Shown piece by piece: positions 48,836-59,680 of a DNA stretch of 64,000 nt. The stretch comes from Ischnura elegans (taxonomy: Eukaryota; Arthropoda; Insecta; Odonata; Coenagrionidae): the NCBI RefSeq assembly GCF_921293095.1, contig NC_060257.1, positions 89,455,449-89,519,448 on the forward strand, given 5' to 3'. A program made the position numbers and the translations under genes. The notes below the pieces were generated by a model that saw only the letters and a list, made by a program, of their open reading frames with translations, searched no databases and had not been told where the DNA came from. Numbering within the stretch: position 1 is the first letter of the stretch; every line of letters starts with the position of its first letter.

Positions 48836-48978
48836 TCAAGTCTCTAGAAAGATCAGAGCTGTAGGTTTTGGCTCCAGATTTGACTTTTTAGCTTCTATAA
48901 CCAAGAACTCTATCCCCGGCCTGCTTTTTCTTGCAAAGGACTCTGCGATCAGTCGTGCCACTTCTTGGTGCCCAAGCC
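48836..48978 (-). CDS. WHRN: Whirlin terminal coding exon
   Basis: Acceptor GTTGCTTACAG is followed by the rest of the Gly codon and LGHQEVARLIAESFARK. IEFLVIEAKKSNLEPKPT, ALIFLET and a stop at 48838-48836 follow. The HQEVARLIAESFA helix and IEFLV strand close the PDZ fold. The KSNLEPKPTALIFLE tail resembles what I recall of insect dyschronic C-termini. The last residues (LET) are not a classical C-terminal PDZ ligand. A GA-rich microsatellite follows about 80 nt into the presumed 3' UTR. Confidence 0.94.
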
Positions 48979-49314
48979 CTGTAAGCAACAAACAGATTGA
49001 GTTCAGGTGGCTTCAAGTATCCTCATTCCCAAGCAGCATCATACATCATTTTTACATCGACAAGGTATCAATTTATGACATAAAAATATTATTTAAATAT
49101 CTCTTTGGATGTTGAAAATTAAAATGCTTCAAATGATAAAGAGTGATGTTAAAAATAACATTGTTAATCAAAATTTGATATCACATCTAATGATAATGAG
49201 TAGGGACATGCAAAAGTCGCAAATGCGATAACGCGAATTTTAACGCGAATTCCGGGATTTTCCCGCGAAATACGCGATTTCCGGGGTTTTCCCGCGAATA
49301 CGCGAATTTCGTGT

Positions 49315-50145
49315 TAATTGCGATTTTCTCCAATTCATGGGCGATTTTCACTAACTCAGACGCAATTTTCACAATTTTTTTCTTCAGCTCATTCTCCTCC
49401 CACGAAATTATTTTTCGAGACGTAGATTTAAGGCGTAATTTTTTCACTGCATTGGCCGCTTTCCGACGCGGCGAATTTCCATGGGCCGCCGTTCACGGCA
49501 CAGCGCCGTGAGATGTCTCGTTAGAAAGTGGCCTGAATTTCACGGAACCGTGCCGTGAACGGCGGCCGGCGAAAAGTCGTTGCGTTTGAAAGTAGCCTCA
49601 AGGTAGCACGATGTGTATTTCACGCCATAAACGGCGCACCGCCGGGCCGGATTGAACCTTGCCTTGCTGACCGTCAACAACGCCGTGCCGTCAACTGCGC
49701 GAGTCGACTCGCTTGCAGACATGCATTGTGACCAATGGTTATTTAAAAGCACAGTGCCGTGCCGTTGACGACGGGCGAAGCAAAGCAAAAGTCTGAAAGC
49801 GGCAAAAAGTGGCTGTGCGCCGTCTATTCCGTGAAATACACACGGAGCTACATTGTGGCAGCTTTGTGCCAAAACGACTTATCGCCGGCCGCCGTTCCCG
49901 GCACAGCGCCGTAAAATTCAGGCCACTTCCCGACAAGATGACTCTTTGGATTTCACGGCGCTGTGGCGGGATGGGCGGCCCGCGGAAATTAGTCGCGTCG
50001 GTGAGCGGCCAATGCCGTGAAAAAATTACGGCTTAAATTTACGCATCGAAAAACAATTCCATGCAGAGCAGAAGGAAAAAAATGATGAAATTCGCGTCTG
50101 AGTTGGTGAAAATCGCCCATGAATTGGAGAAAATTCATGGTTTCC
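49315..50145. repeat. Long foldback inside the hAT element
   Basis: 49315-49460 ('ctccaattcatgggcgattt', 'aactcagacgcaatttt', 'tttaaggcgtaattttttca') returns inverted at 50010-50145. The GC-rich centre (49460-50010) is itself made of inverted 'ccgttcacggcacagcgccg' boxes. Arms can be traced for roughly 400 nt with gaps. The core resembles the Harbinger-style repeat at 19590-19935. Confidence 0.8.
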
Positions 50146-51626
50146 ACAAAGAAACACCCTCGAGGAAATAAGGCGACTTGTTTGTCCGGAGGATGTCTAA
50201 ACCGCATTCACGATGTCTACAAAGTAGCCAAAATGCCATTGGAATCTGGGAATCTGATGGTTGACTTAATACAATTACTGGAGGGTTCAAACTATCAAAT
50301 ACTCACATTCTATAAAGAGTTAACCCTTTCGCTACTAATGACGAAAATATGCGGCAGGACGTTTCTTGACCCGGGAGACGAAAGGCGAAAATTTTCGTCT
50401 GAGATTTTCCTACGCAGGCCTAATGCCGAAAATACGTTTCCTTGCTCTCCTCCTTTTATGATATTTGTGGGTTCGCAAAGTCTTAGTTTCGGGACCCAAC
50501 ACAGGCCAACACCATGGACTGGCAAAATCTGTAACTTCCGAAATCCGGAAGCATGAACCTAGACCCTCGTCTCTTATTACCTCTCTTTGTGGCAAGGGAC
50601 CGCAGTCATACACTTGTTCATTCAGTTAGTATGCGAAATAAATATATGGTTCTTTCTCAAAAAATATAAACGAAGAATTGAATTCTTAGTCTTTTGGCAG
50701 CGTTTACAATTTTTAAACGAAATTCTACCACAAATATTAACTTATATCTCGATTTCAGTATAAAATCAACATGGAAATTGTTAATGCATTAAATTCGTTA
50801 ATGCAGATGGTAGAGCTTCATTCAAAATTTTAATATTCTCAGAATAAATCGAGGAATTCAATTGAAAGTCTGCAATTTACATGCAAGCAACAATCATCCA
50901 TATAGCTAATTCACATGAACAAAGCATGAGTTGACAGCAAACCAATGCTGCTGGTAGGGTTGTAAACCACGAAAGGAGGGAGACCAACTACCCTCAGAGT
51001 CCAAGATAATGCAAAATGCCCACTAGGAAGGATCAGAAAAGGTTGGTGTTGAGAGTGTTTGATTATCTGCAAGACCTTTAACAGATGTCCAACATAAATG
51101 CTCCATACAGAGGGGACCGAAGAGTCTCATGGAGCGCAGTACCGCATTCATCTTAAGGAGAGAACTCCACCATTTTGAAAGAGTTAAGGAAGTTAAAAAT
51201 GAGCCTCCAGAAAGTTCATAAGAGTACTTTTTTTTTATAGATAAAACCACTTGTTACATCTGCAAAACATGAAAACCTCTAAAGCAGCTGCTGTAAAGTC
51301 AATACCTATGCAGATGGCTGAAAAAGCGTCAACCAAACTTAGTTCTCTTATGGTAGAAGACCTAAGCAGAAAAATAGGTATTTGAAAAGATCTCAGTTTT
51401 TGATCCCCAAGAAGTTCCGTCTACAGACATGAACCCTGACTTAAAAACAAAAAATTCATGGCCTGGAATCAATGGAGACAGAGAAGTTGGAGTTGGGAGA
51501 ATTACAGAAATTACTACAAAAGTAAAATTCCCGGGGTTCAATGGATGTAATTAAAGCAATCCAGGAGCTCAAATGTCTGAGAAATCGTTTGCATCTAAGT
51601 GCCTTTAAGCAATTTGGATCCCTTCT

Positions 51627-51737
51627 GCAAACATGGACTGAGAAAGATTTCTTTCCTGCTATAGCACTGTGTTAACAGATATGAGAACAAAAGTAAAAGA
51701 TGACAACTTGATCACAATAGCAATATTTCATTTGAAA
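51627..51737 (+). pseudogene. hAT transposase dimerisation-domain relic
   Basis: Frame: ANMD, stop, ERFLSCYSTVLTDMRTKVKD then DNLITIAIFHLK. The order 'E-R-x-x-S-x-Y…LTDxR…L' followed by 'NL' is the hAT C-terminal dimerisation block. It is the only readable transposase part of the element. Confidence 0.75.
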
Positions 51738-53443
51738 TTACAGACATTTAAAAGTAATTTCTCTCTATGTAAGCTAGAGATATGGTTACGCGAAGGATAA
51801 AATATGTAAAATAGGTTAATTCAGTCAATACTCCATGTATATTATTGCTTTAATTATTCCCGATCAATAATATCCTAAATTTAGGGCAATGGGTGGGCCA
51901 CTGGAAGGATGGCTCTCAATCAACATAAATTATTTTGCCGTTAAAATAACACCGATTTCAGGGCAAAATAACATCGCTTTTGTAGAAAAATAACACCACT
52001 TTTGGCTATAAAATAACCCCACCTTTTGCATGTCCCTAATAATGAGTGATTCCAATAAAATAAAAAGGGAAAATCAAATGAAAACCTTAACAGTGCTATC
52101 GAATTGTGAGCAGTCTCACTCATTTTTCATTTGCGAAATATTGATTTGGTAGTTTGGAGCTGGGCCACCCACAGACTTCCTGTGGCTGGGGGTAGAGTTT
52201 GGGTGTGAGGACCTCCTCCCCTGAAGAGAAATAGCCCGTGTATCATTCAAATCATTGCGCGCTACCGCCGAAAGGCAGCACCGCCTTGAGGGAAAGGGGG
52301 AGGACCCTTGGCACCGGTAGGGTAACGGGACCCCAGGGATTTGGCACCCTTACCCGAGGAGTAGTTTCCTGCACCAGAGGAAGACCTGCCAGCCCACATG
52401 CGAAGGTGTCATTGAATCCACGGCCATCTGCCTAAAATTCCTATTTTTTTCCTACACCTCCGTCGTTTTCCTAGCATTCTACCCTCTAACACCATTTTCA
52501 ATATCCCCTCCCCGCTAAGCACTAACTCCATCCATATCTTCTATCTCCTGCGTATCTCATCTAAAAGCTGCCTCTCCTCGCCAACCATATCCAGCACTTC
52601 GTCGTTCCTTTTCCTCTCCGTTCATTTCACCCTCTCCATTCTTCTCCATACCCACATCTCGAATGCCTCCAATCTTCTCTCCTCTTCTTTCTGACCATGT
52701 TCCGCACCATAGAGAGTTACACTCCAGATCAAACTCTTCAGTGACCTTTTCTTTAAACTCTTATATAGTGATCCTCTCACAAGCTCCTTCCTATTCATGA
52801 ACGCCTCCTTTGCTGGCGCAATTTGCTTCCTGATATCCTTGCTACTGAGTCCATTTTCCTCTAACATACTGCCTAAATAGTTCAACTGCTCAACCTGCTC
52901 AAGTTTTTCCCCACCTACTTTTATCTCAAGTTTCACATTCCTCGCTCGCGATGCATTACAAAACCGCATTACCTTAGTAATTAATCCTCATCCCATACTC
53001 CTCGCACCGCTCATCTAACGCATCCACTAGAGTCTGCAGTCCCCTTGCTGACTGGCTAATCAGTGCCTGATCATCCACGTATCTTACTGATTTCAACATC
53101 ATTCCTCCTACTTTTATCCCAGCTTCTAACTCATCCCACACTTCCCTTACCATCTCTTCAGCATACACAGCAGCGGCAATAGAGGACAGCCTTGCCTCAC
53201 TCCTCGGCCAATGCTTGCCCACCCAGATTCCCCGTCCGCTACCCTCACTTGCTCAGTCTGGGCCATATATAGATTTTACGAATCAGTCGCCTATCCTTCC
53301 AATCTACACCTCTTTTCTTAAGAATATCCATTAACTTTACCCACTTCACCCTATCAAACGCTTTCTCAAAATAAACAAAGCAGGCATACATTTCCTGGTC
53401 ATATTCTAGGTTCATCTCCACCAGGGACCTCATTATTGCTATT

Positions 53444-53643
53444 CATTTTTTTCCTTATCTTGACCTTGTTTAATTCATTCTAAAATAGTTCTTGGAGTGT
53501 GGGTCAACGTATGTTATGCAAAAAAGTTATAGCCAACGTTTCTGTTTATTTTAAACTATCATCAGGGCTTAACTTTGTACATATTTATACTTCGTACTTT
53601 TTTGCATAACATAAGTTGACCTACACTCCAAGAAATATTTTAA
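53444..53643 (-). mobile_element. 200-bp retroposed unit carrying a hammerhead motif
   Basis: The LINE reading is interrupted cleanly here. CATTATTGCTATT (53431-53443) recurs as CATTATTGCCATT (53644-53656), a 13-bp target duplication with one change. The minus-strand 3' end is A-rich (aaggaaaaaaatg). A 39-bp imperfect inverted repeat (53488-53526 against 53597-53633) surrounds the ribozyme core. Variable-length duplication plus an A-rich tail argue for RNA-mediated insertion. Confidence 0.8.
53526..53573 (-). ncRNA. Minimal type-I hammerhead ribozyme candidate
   Basis: Minus strand, 48 nt. Stem I is GTTAAGCC paired with GGCTATAAC (one bulged A). Between them lie CTGATGA (53565-53559), stem II GTTTA-AAA-TAAAC, GAAA (53542-53539), then C-G-T-T. 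This is exactly the hammerhead core (C3 to A9, G12-A14, A15.1-C15.2/G16.2-U16.1, U17). Stem III is reduced to ACGU with no loop, as in Penelope-like elements and metazoan retrozymes, which cleave as dimers. Cleavage is predicted between 53535 and 53534. Confidence 0.75.
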
Positions 53644-54331
53644 CATTATTGCCATTGGGTTGCGAGTTGACTTTCCTTTTCTGAAACCAAACTGATCATT
53701 GCCCAAATACTCATTTGCCCTCGCCTCCATTTGTCTGTTTAACATCTTCAGTACCACTTTAGCCGCATGCAATATTAGGCTGATAGTCCTTTAATCTCTG
53801 CATTCCACAGCTTTCTTCTTTTTCGGAAGCGGAATTAAAACCGTCTTCACAAACTCCTGCGGCCAAAATCCCTCCTCATAGATCCTGCGAACTAGCTCGA
53901 AAAGCCTTTCCTTACTATACTTCCCTATATTCTTCAGAAGCTCACACGCAATATTGTCCACACCTACTGCTTTCCTAGCCTTCATATCACGAAGTACTCT
54001 CTCTATTTCCGAATCTAATATCCCCGGCCCAAGATTATCCTCCTCCACTTCACTTTCCGCCTCTTAAGTCAATCTCTCCAGCCTGTTTCTTTCACCACAC
54101 AGATCCTCCATGTATTCCGTCCATCTACTCTGTACCTCTTCTCGCTCGGTTAGCATCCTTCCATCTTTAGCGTTAATTTTAGGCATGGTTTGCGCTCTTT
54201 TGCCACCCGATAGCGACTTAACTTTGCCATTTGATGCCCCTACTCCTCCATCCTTCTGGAACTTTTCCATTTCCTCACACTGTCTTTTCCACCAAGCCTC
54301 CCTTGCCCTCTTAGTTTCACGTCGTAACCGA

Positions 54332-55522
54332 TTACATATTTAGTTCACTATACATTCTTTTGCCCTGCTCTGTGTCCACGTTCTTCCACTTCCTTCTCTC
54401 CTCCATTTCTTTTCCCATTGCCTCCATAACCCAAGGTTTCTTTATCCTTCTCCTGTCAAAGTAGCTAATTGACTTCTCCGCCACTTGGACTATTCCCGTT
54501 ATAATATTATCCCACCCTTCCTCCACGATCTGTGTACTTCTAATCTCCAGGATACAATTTTCCACTAGTTCCTGATATTCTCTCCTCAGAGTTCCCTTCA
54601 GAGCTTCTATATTCCATTTCTTTGCCTTCCTAACTTTCATAAGCCTTTTGAATCTGACGTTGCATTTCATGAGCACTAGATTGTGGTCTGAATTCGCATC
54701 CGATGCAGGGAAGCCGTGTGAGTTTTTCACACTATTTTTAAACCTCTGTCTTACCATAATGTAGTCTATCTGATATCTCCCAATATCCCCTGGACTTTTC
54801 CATGTGTACCTTTGCATTTTATGATGATTGAACCACGTGTTTGTGATGAATAATTTGTATCTCCTACAAAATTCTGCTGCTTTCTCTCCCCTGTCGTTCC
54901 GTATTCCTAGACAAAATTCTCCTATTTCGTTCCCATCCCTCCCTTTCCCAACTGAAGTGTTCCAGTCTCCCATCAGGACTGTAGTTTTCTTACCCGGTGT
55001 GTCTCTAATTATTTCCTCGAGCTGTTCATTCACCTCATCTCCTTCTCCCTCCCTATGATTGCTAGTGGGCATGTAAACTTGAACCAATGTGGTTGGTGGG
55101 TCGTGCCTCAATTTCTACCACCAAAATCTCTTACCTGGTCAATATCTACCACAGGCTTACCCACCTTCCAGTTTAATACTAAAGCTAACCCTCGCTGACT
55201 TTCCTCCCCGCCATTACATATAACCCCATACCCATCACCCCAATAGTCCTCACCATCCCTCCACCTCACTTGGCATAATCCTAGGATATCTAACTTCCCT
55301 TTCTGGATTTCCCTTTTGTTATTTTCTAGCTTCCCCGCCCTCATCATTGCCCTCATCATTCCACATCCCTACATTTATAGCCGACTTCTTCTTCTCCATC
55401 ATATTGGTCTTCTTTTCTTCTCTCTTCATGGCTGCTGTTGCTGGTGATGATGATAAGTCTCTGCAAGGATTTTGCATGTCCCAACCGTCACCCCCCTTAA
55501 CACGAGCCCCGATAACCCTCAA
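54332..55522 (-). pseudogene. RTE LINE endonuclease domain
   Basis: The reading begins near INVGMW (about 55370) and passes LDILGLCQVRWRDGEDYWGD and GEESQRGLALVLN. After a frameshift at about 55110 come LVQVYMPTSNHREGEGDEVN, VLMGDWNTSVGK, YTWKSPGDIGRYQIDYIMVR and SDHNLVLMKCN. The GDWN and SDH motifs of APE-type endonucleases are intact. Expected E-T-R/W catalytic Glu position reads CQVRW, so the Glu is Gln here. Confidence 0.9.
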
Positions 55523-55600
55523 AGACCCTAAAGACCCCTTTTAACTCTGTGGCCCAGGTCAGTCTGCCCCATTTACCCCCCTCTAAGCGGCCCTGGTTTG

Positions 55601-56651
55601 GAGTTTAACAAAGTGAAATGCAGATGGCAAATTGATGCCACATCCTTTGAAGACAACAATTTCCATAACGAGATGTGTGCTCCATGCCAGAGCAGCAATC
55701 TACACGTTTATCTTTTTTGGGTAGTGAAGGAGTGAAACAAATAGAAATTCATCACAGAATGATATTCAGTTCAGTGATTCTTGTAGTAGGGTAGCAAGTT
55801 CAAAAGTGGTAAACGGGGTACAAAAAAGGTAGAGCGAGGGTTGGCATAACAGCTCGTCACCAACACCAAAGAAATATCTCACCTGGCTGCCTGCCGGGAA
55901 TGTCATGCATATTCTTTGATGGGATGAAAAAGGGTTAGTTTTGAGCATTGCATGGGCAGGGGAGAGACAGTAACCAGTCATTATCATTCCGATATGTTGA
56001 AAATTCATCTTCACCCAGCAATCTGGAGAAAATATCGAGGACTTGTGGTGTACTGCAACAGTGAACAATGCCCCACCACATACAGCCTCTTTGGCAGTTC
56101 AGACCATCAATTGTATTCCTTATTCTCTAGACCTTATGCTTTTGTGGTGCACTCAAAGAAGCAATAGGACGCAAGCATTTCTAAATTAATGAAGAAGTGA
56201 AAACCACGCTGCACTAGTGGACACAGACATGATAAAAATATTTATTTCAACATGATATCATTTGTGCACTTCCAAATCATGGGAAAACTTATGCTGAATG
56301 CCAGGGAAACTAAGAAGATAAATGATTTTCAAAAGTTGTTCATAATTATTACAATAAAAAATTGTTGCGCTTTTTAGGTTTTCATTTGAATTACCCTAGT
56401 ATCACCAGTGAAAGTACATATTAAAAATTGATTAAACTTTCACCAATTTATGTTTTTCACAGAAGCGCCCCAAAGTGGTTATCAGAATATGATTACTAAA
56501 TGATTATGTATTTCTTCTTTGATCACTTATTTCACTTCGCATTGATCACTACCAAGTGCGTTGGAAAACTTATGCTATGCATCAAAATGACATAAATAGT
56601 GAAAATAATTTTTTTGACAAAGTATGCTTACATTTCCAATGAAAAATAGTA
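55601..56651. other. Whirlin intron, unassigned
   Basis: No exon or element boundary recognised. Confidence 0.35.
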
Positions 56652-59161
56652 CAGTAAAACTTCGATTTTACGCACTTTGATTTTACATCAAGTCTCGTTT
56701 TTACGCAGCGACATTCAAGTCCGGCCGGAAAGCATAGGGAATTCTAATGGTGAAACTTCGATTTTACATCTTTTCTTTATTTTACGCAGTTTTTTCGATT
56801 TTGCGCAGCATAACCCCAGCCCCAAAGAGGCCGCTAATCTTGATTTTACGCAGTTGTCTTTCGACTTGTTTTGAAAATCCCGACTGGAGCAATATGAAGT
56901 TACATTATTTATTCGTCTAAATGAGTTACAAAAATGAATACAAGAACGGTTGAAATGACGTCGCGCTGTTGATCGTGAAACTAAAAACAACGCGAATCTA
57001 ATTATTGCTTCCCCCTACGACCTCTCAGTAATATTTCAGGCTCCTTTACGAACGCGAATATCGCTCTTAGTTAACATTTGCCGTAGAAGGATATCGAAAC
57101 CTAAAATATACGGCAATCGCCGTGTATGCGTGATTAAGACAAATAATCGCCGGAGATATTAACATTATCACCTTTCGTTTATTATTTGACTTATTGATCG
57201 ACGCTTTTTATAACATATATATTGTAATTACAGTAGATGGTCGTTAATCCGGAATTATGAACTACGGAATATCTATCCCTAACGGAAGGTTTTCTTGAAT
57301 TTTGCGAACGCTATGTTTTCCTTCGCCCCAGCGAAATATAGGTAACGGCGAAATTAGCCGTTAAAAATCCTCCCGTGCCAGCATTTTGGCTTCCAAGGTG
57401 ATCCAAAAAAAGATAGTCATACTTCTAGTATGGACGTAAGTCGATGGTGATTCAACACGATGGTAAAAGCATATGTTGTCTCATTCCGCGGGCTAACCCC
57501 ACATCTGCGGGACGAATGGAGGCGAGGGAAAGTTGATTGCGCGGCGTGCTTATTAGAGCTGATTCAACTTGTATCTCATTTTCAGTGGGTTTAAATGAAA
57601 CATGGTTGGAACTTCAATAGCTATTAGCTTAACTCCGCTAGGTGGCAAGCGTTTATTTTTAACGGAACGGGAGTTAATGCCCTCGGAGAATAACTCGCGT
57701 CGTCAATCGTCATGCAATCATTGAAGTCAAATCAAGACGTGAGTGATAAGGCAGTTCTTTTAAACTCAGGAATGGCTAAGTACCATTAAATCGAAATACA
57801 AAAAGTGTCCGGTGTTGTTATCAGACATGGGGAAGCAAAATATTACGTTAAGATGAGTCACACGGCTTGTGAGCCGAAGGTCCCGGCGCTGAATTCGCGG
57901 AAGAATGCCGACAGAGAAGCTATACCCGGTAGATTCTATCTACTTATGCTAAATTTTCAGAGAATTTTGGGAGAATGGTTTTTTAACACGTAAAAATTAT
58001 AAAGAAGGAAGATTGTTCCGGACTATTAATAATTTTTGACGGTAGTTGCGCGGTTATTTAAATAGCTCACTTTAAAAAAGTGATCTAAACACCGGAAAAA
58101 TCTGATTTTCCGAATATCCCGGGTCCTATGTGCTCCGTATTATCTTTGGTATGCTATTTGGAAGGAGGATACTGATAGCTGGGGTCATTAGTGCCATGAA
58201 GTAAGGGCTGGGGGGATAGGAACCCTATATTGGCATTAGCCAGGTTGTAATGATAGGCCTTAAAGGGCTTAACGTCCCATCTGCTGGACAGAGTGGTGCA
58301 CTGGAAGTGTCCTCCACATTACTCTCAAGTAGGGATAGGGCCATCTCTGATAACAATTTCTCCATGTTTCCGGAGCAACCGCGTAGGTTTGTTGGTGATG
58401 ACAACAGTTTCGCTGGCACTGCTGCCAGCGTCTTCAGGTCGAAGATGAAGATGCCATCTCTGATAAGTTTCTGCTACTGCCAGGACTTGAACCCAGGCCC
58501 ACAGGGTGTAAAGCCTTTGTGATGTATTAGCAAAATTTTGCTTCCTGTTAATGGGGTTAATTTGGATGACTATCGTCAGATATCTCATTTCTTCAATCTC
58601 CAATCTTTGTTTGTCTGCAGGTGGTTAAACGGATTTCCTGAAAACTGCTTTTAATGAGAATATTTTCAAAAATTAGCTTCTCTGCGAGCATTTAGTATCA
58701 CCATTGCGACATTTCTCCTGGGTAACAGAAGTAATCTTAGTGCCAGAAATGCTAGCAATTCTACCATGTTATTCAACCATGGGAAACATTGTTCAGGAAT
58801 GCAACGTTGTTTTTCTCAAAGTAACACGTCATCTGTGGTGTTGCTTGTGAGTAAATAAGATTATTAGGCTTCATTTTCTTGCCCCCAAATGAGTAATTGA
58901 ATCCAGGAAACATATATCTGATACGACTGAAAAGGATTTCATGCTCTTTTACCGTAAAGGCACACATATGAGACTTTTTCTGGATCCGGTTCTGGCTCAA
59001 ATCAGAACTATACAAAAGTGTATGACTAAGGGTTTTAAAAATAATGAGCAAGAGTTATCCTGAAAACTATACTTCTCCTCAATACCAACTCTTGATTTTA
59101 CACACTTTACACAGTGCCCATATTTCGGTCCCTCCAACTGCGTAAAATCAAAGTTTTACTG
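56652..59161. mobile_element. TA-flanked element (CAGTAAAACTTCGATTTTAC family)
   Basis: CAGTAAAACTTCGATTTTAC faces its near-exact inverse at the right end, with TA at 56650-56651 and 59162-59163. Length is 2510 bp. 'gattttacgcag' boxes repeat in the left 200 bp. 57235 starts another transposon-like end ('acagtagatggtcgttaatccgg') whose partner I do not find. A tRNA-SINE lies at 58225-58510. No transposase is recognised. Confidence 0.85.
58225..58510 (-). repeat. tRNA-derived SINE, copy 2
   Basis: Minus strand from about 58510: GGGCCTGGGTTCAAGTCC (B box) followed by 'tggcagtagcagaaacttatca'. The same junction is seen in copy 1 (40020-40255). The A box is poorly preserved. It sits inside the TA-flanked element 56652-59161. 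Confidence 0.65.
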
Positions 59162-59601
59162 TATTATCAGTGATATCTTTTAGATTAATAAGTGATAAAA
59201 AATATATGAAGTGATATGGAAAAGATTTCTTTGTCCTGCTGGGGTATATCTTCCATCACCAAATTGGCTTAAAATCAATTCGGAGGAAAAATATATTTTT
59301 TCCCCCTTGATTTTAATTTCCTGAGTGCACTTAATGTAAGTGTGACTTTTGTGGCATAAAATTTGGTGGTGGACTTTGAATTTCTTATGTAAGAGCAACC
59401 TCTACAAATCTTTCCTGAATCTCTGTAAATTAAATTTTCAGGGTACCAAGGCTTCAGTGAGAAAAATTAAAGGGATTTAAGCGTCAAACTAGGTTGCTTT
59501 CCAAGTCAGGCATGCAAGATATGTACATACTACATTACATAACTGTTTTCGCCATTTTTCATCGGACCAATAGGATTTGGGTGTTAGTTTTGGCTTCTTA
59601 C

Positions 59602-59680
59602 CTTCAACTTTCTGGCCATCGACTTCTAAAATGAGCTGGCCAACTTCCAAGCCGCCTGCTTCAAAAGCAGCTCCATCTTC
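59602..59680 (-). CDS. WHRN: Whirlin exon: middle of last PDZ domain
   Basis: A 79-nt exon between acceptor TTTATTATAG and donor GTAAGA. It encodes EDGAAFEAGGLEVGQLILEV then DGQKVE and one base of a Gly codon. This is the PDZ beta-strand block (human ...GQLKVGHVILEVNGLTLRG). The join to the previous exon is phase 0 and to the next phase 1. Confidence 0.94.

Larger units (their letters stand above)
49201..52038 (+). mobile_element. hAT element with exact 8-bp target duplication
   Basis: ATAATGAG stands on both sides (49193-49200, 52039-52046). The ends TAGGGACATGCAAAAG and its inverse CTTTTGCATGTCCCTA are perfect over 16 bp. Length is 2838 bp. The left part contains a large foldback (49315-50145), the right part a transposase relic (51627-51737). 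It lies in the 10.6-kb whirlin intron. Confidence 0.94.
52622..54270 (-). pseudogene. RTE LINE reverse transcriptase domain
   Basis: Frames in order: IERVLRDMKARKAVGVDNIA, FWPQEFVKTVLIPLPKK, NDQFGFRKGKSTRNPMAIM, then the 200-bp insertion, then RSLVEMNLEYDQEMYACFVY and FEKAFDRVKW. The catalytic block reads VRYVDDQAL (YVDD at 53081-53070), followed by NYLGSMLEENGLSSKDIRKQ and RLEAFEMWVWRRMERV. Several frameshifts separate them. The YVDD box and the C-terminal WSVTLYG/WRRM motif are family marks of RTE-like enzymes. Confidence 0.92.
52180..55600 (-). mobile_element. RTE-type non-LTR retrotransposon, decayed
   Basis: The whole order of an RTE-like element is readable on the minus strand: apurinic endonuclease, reverse transcriptase and the WSVTLYG/AFEMWVWRRM C-terminal part. 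The limits are approximate. 53444-53643 is a later insertion. A fragment of the same family lies at 40264-40629. Confidence 0.9.

Noticed and set aside
53488-53633. Treating the 39-bp inverted repeat as a DNA-transposon MITE
   Set aside because: The 13-bp target duplication lies outside a further 44 bp on one side and next to an A-rich tail, which fits retroposition better.
57235-58140. Second nested element starting 'acagtagatggtcgttaatccgg'
   Set aside because: No matching inverted end or TA partner was found, so only mentioned under the host element.
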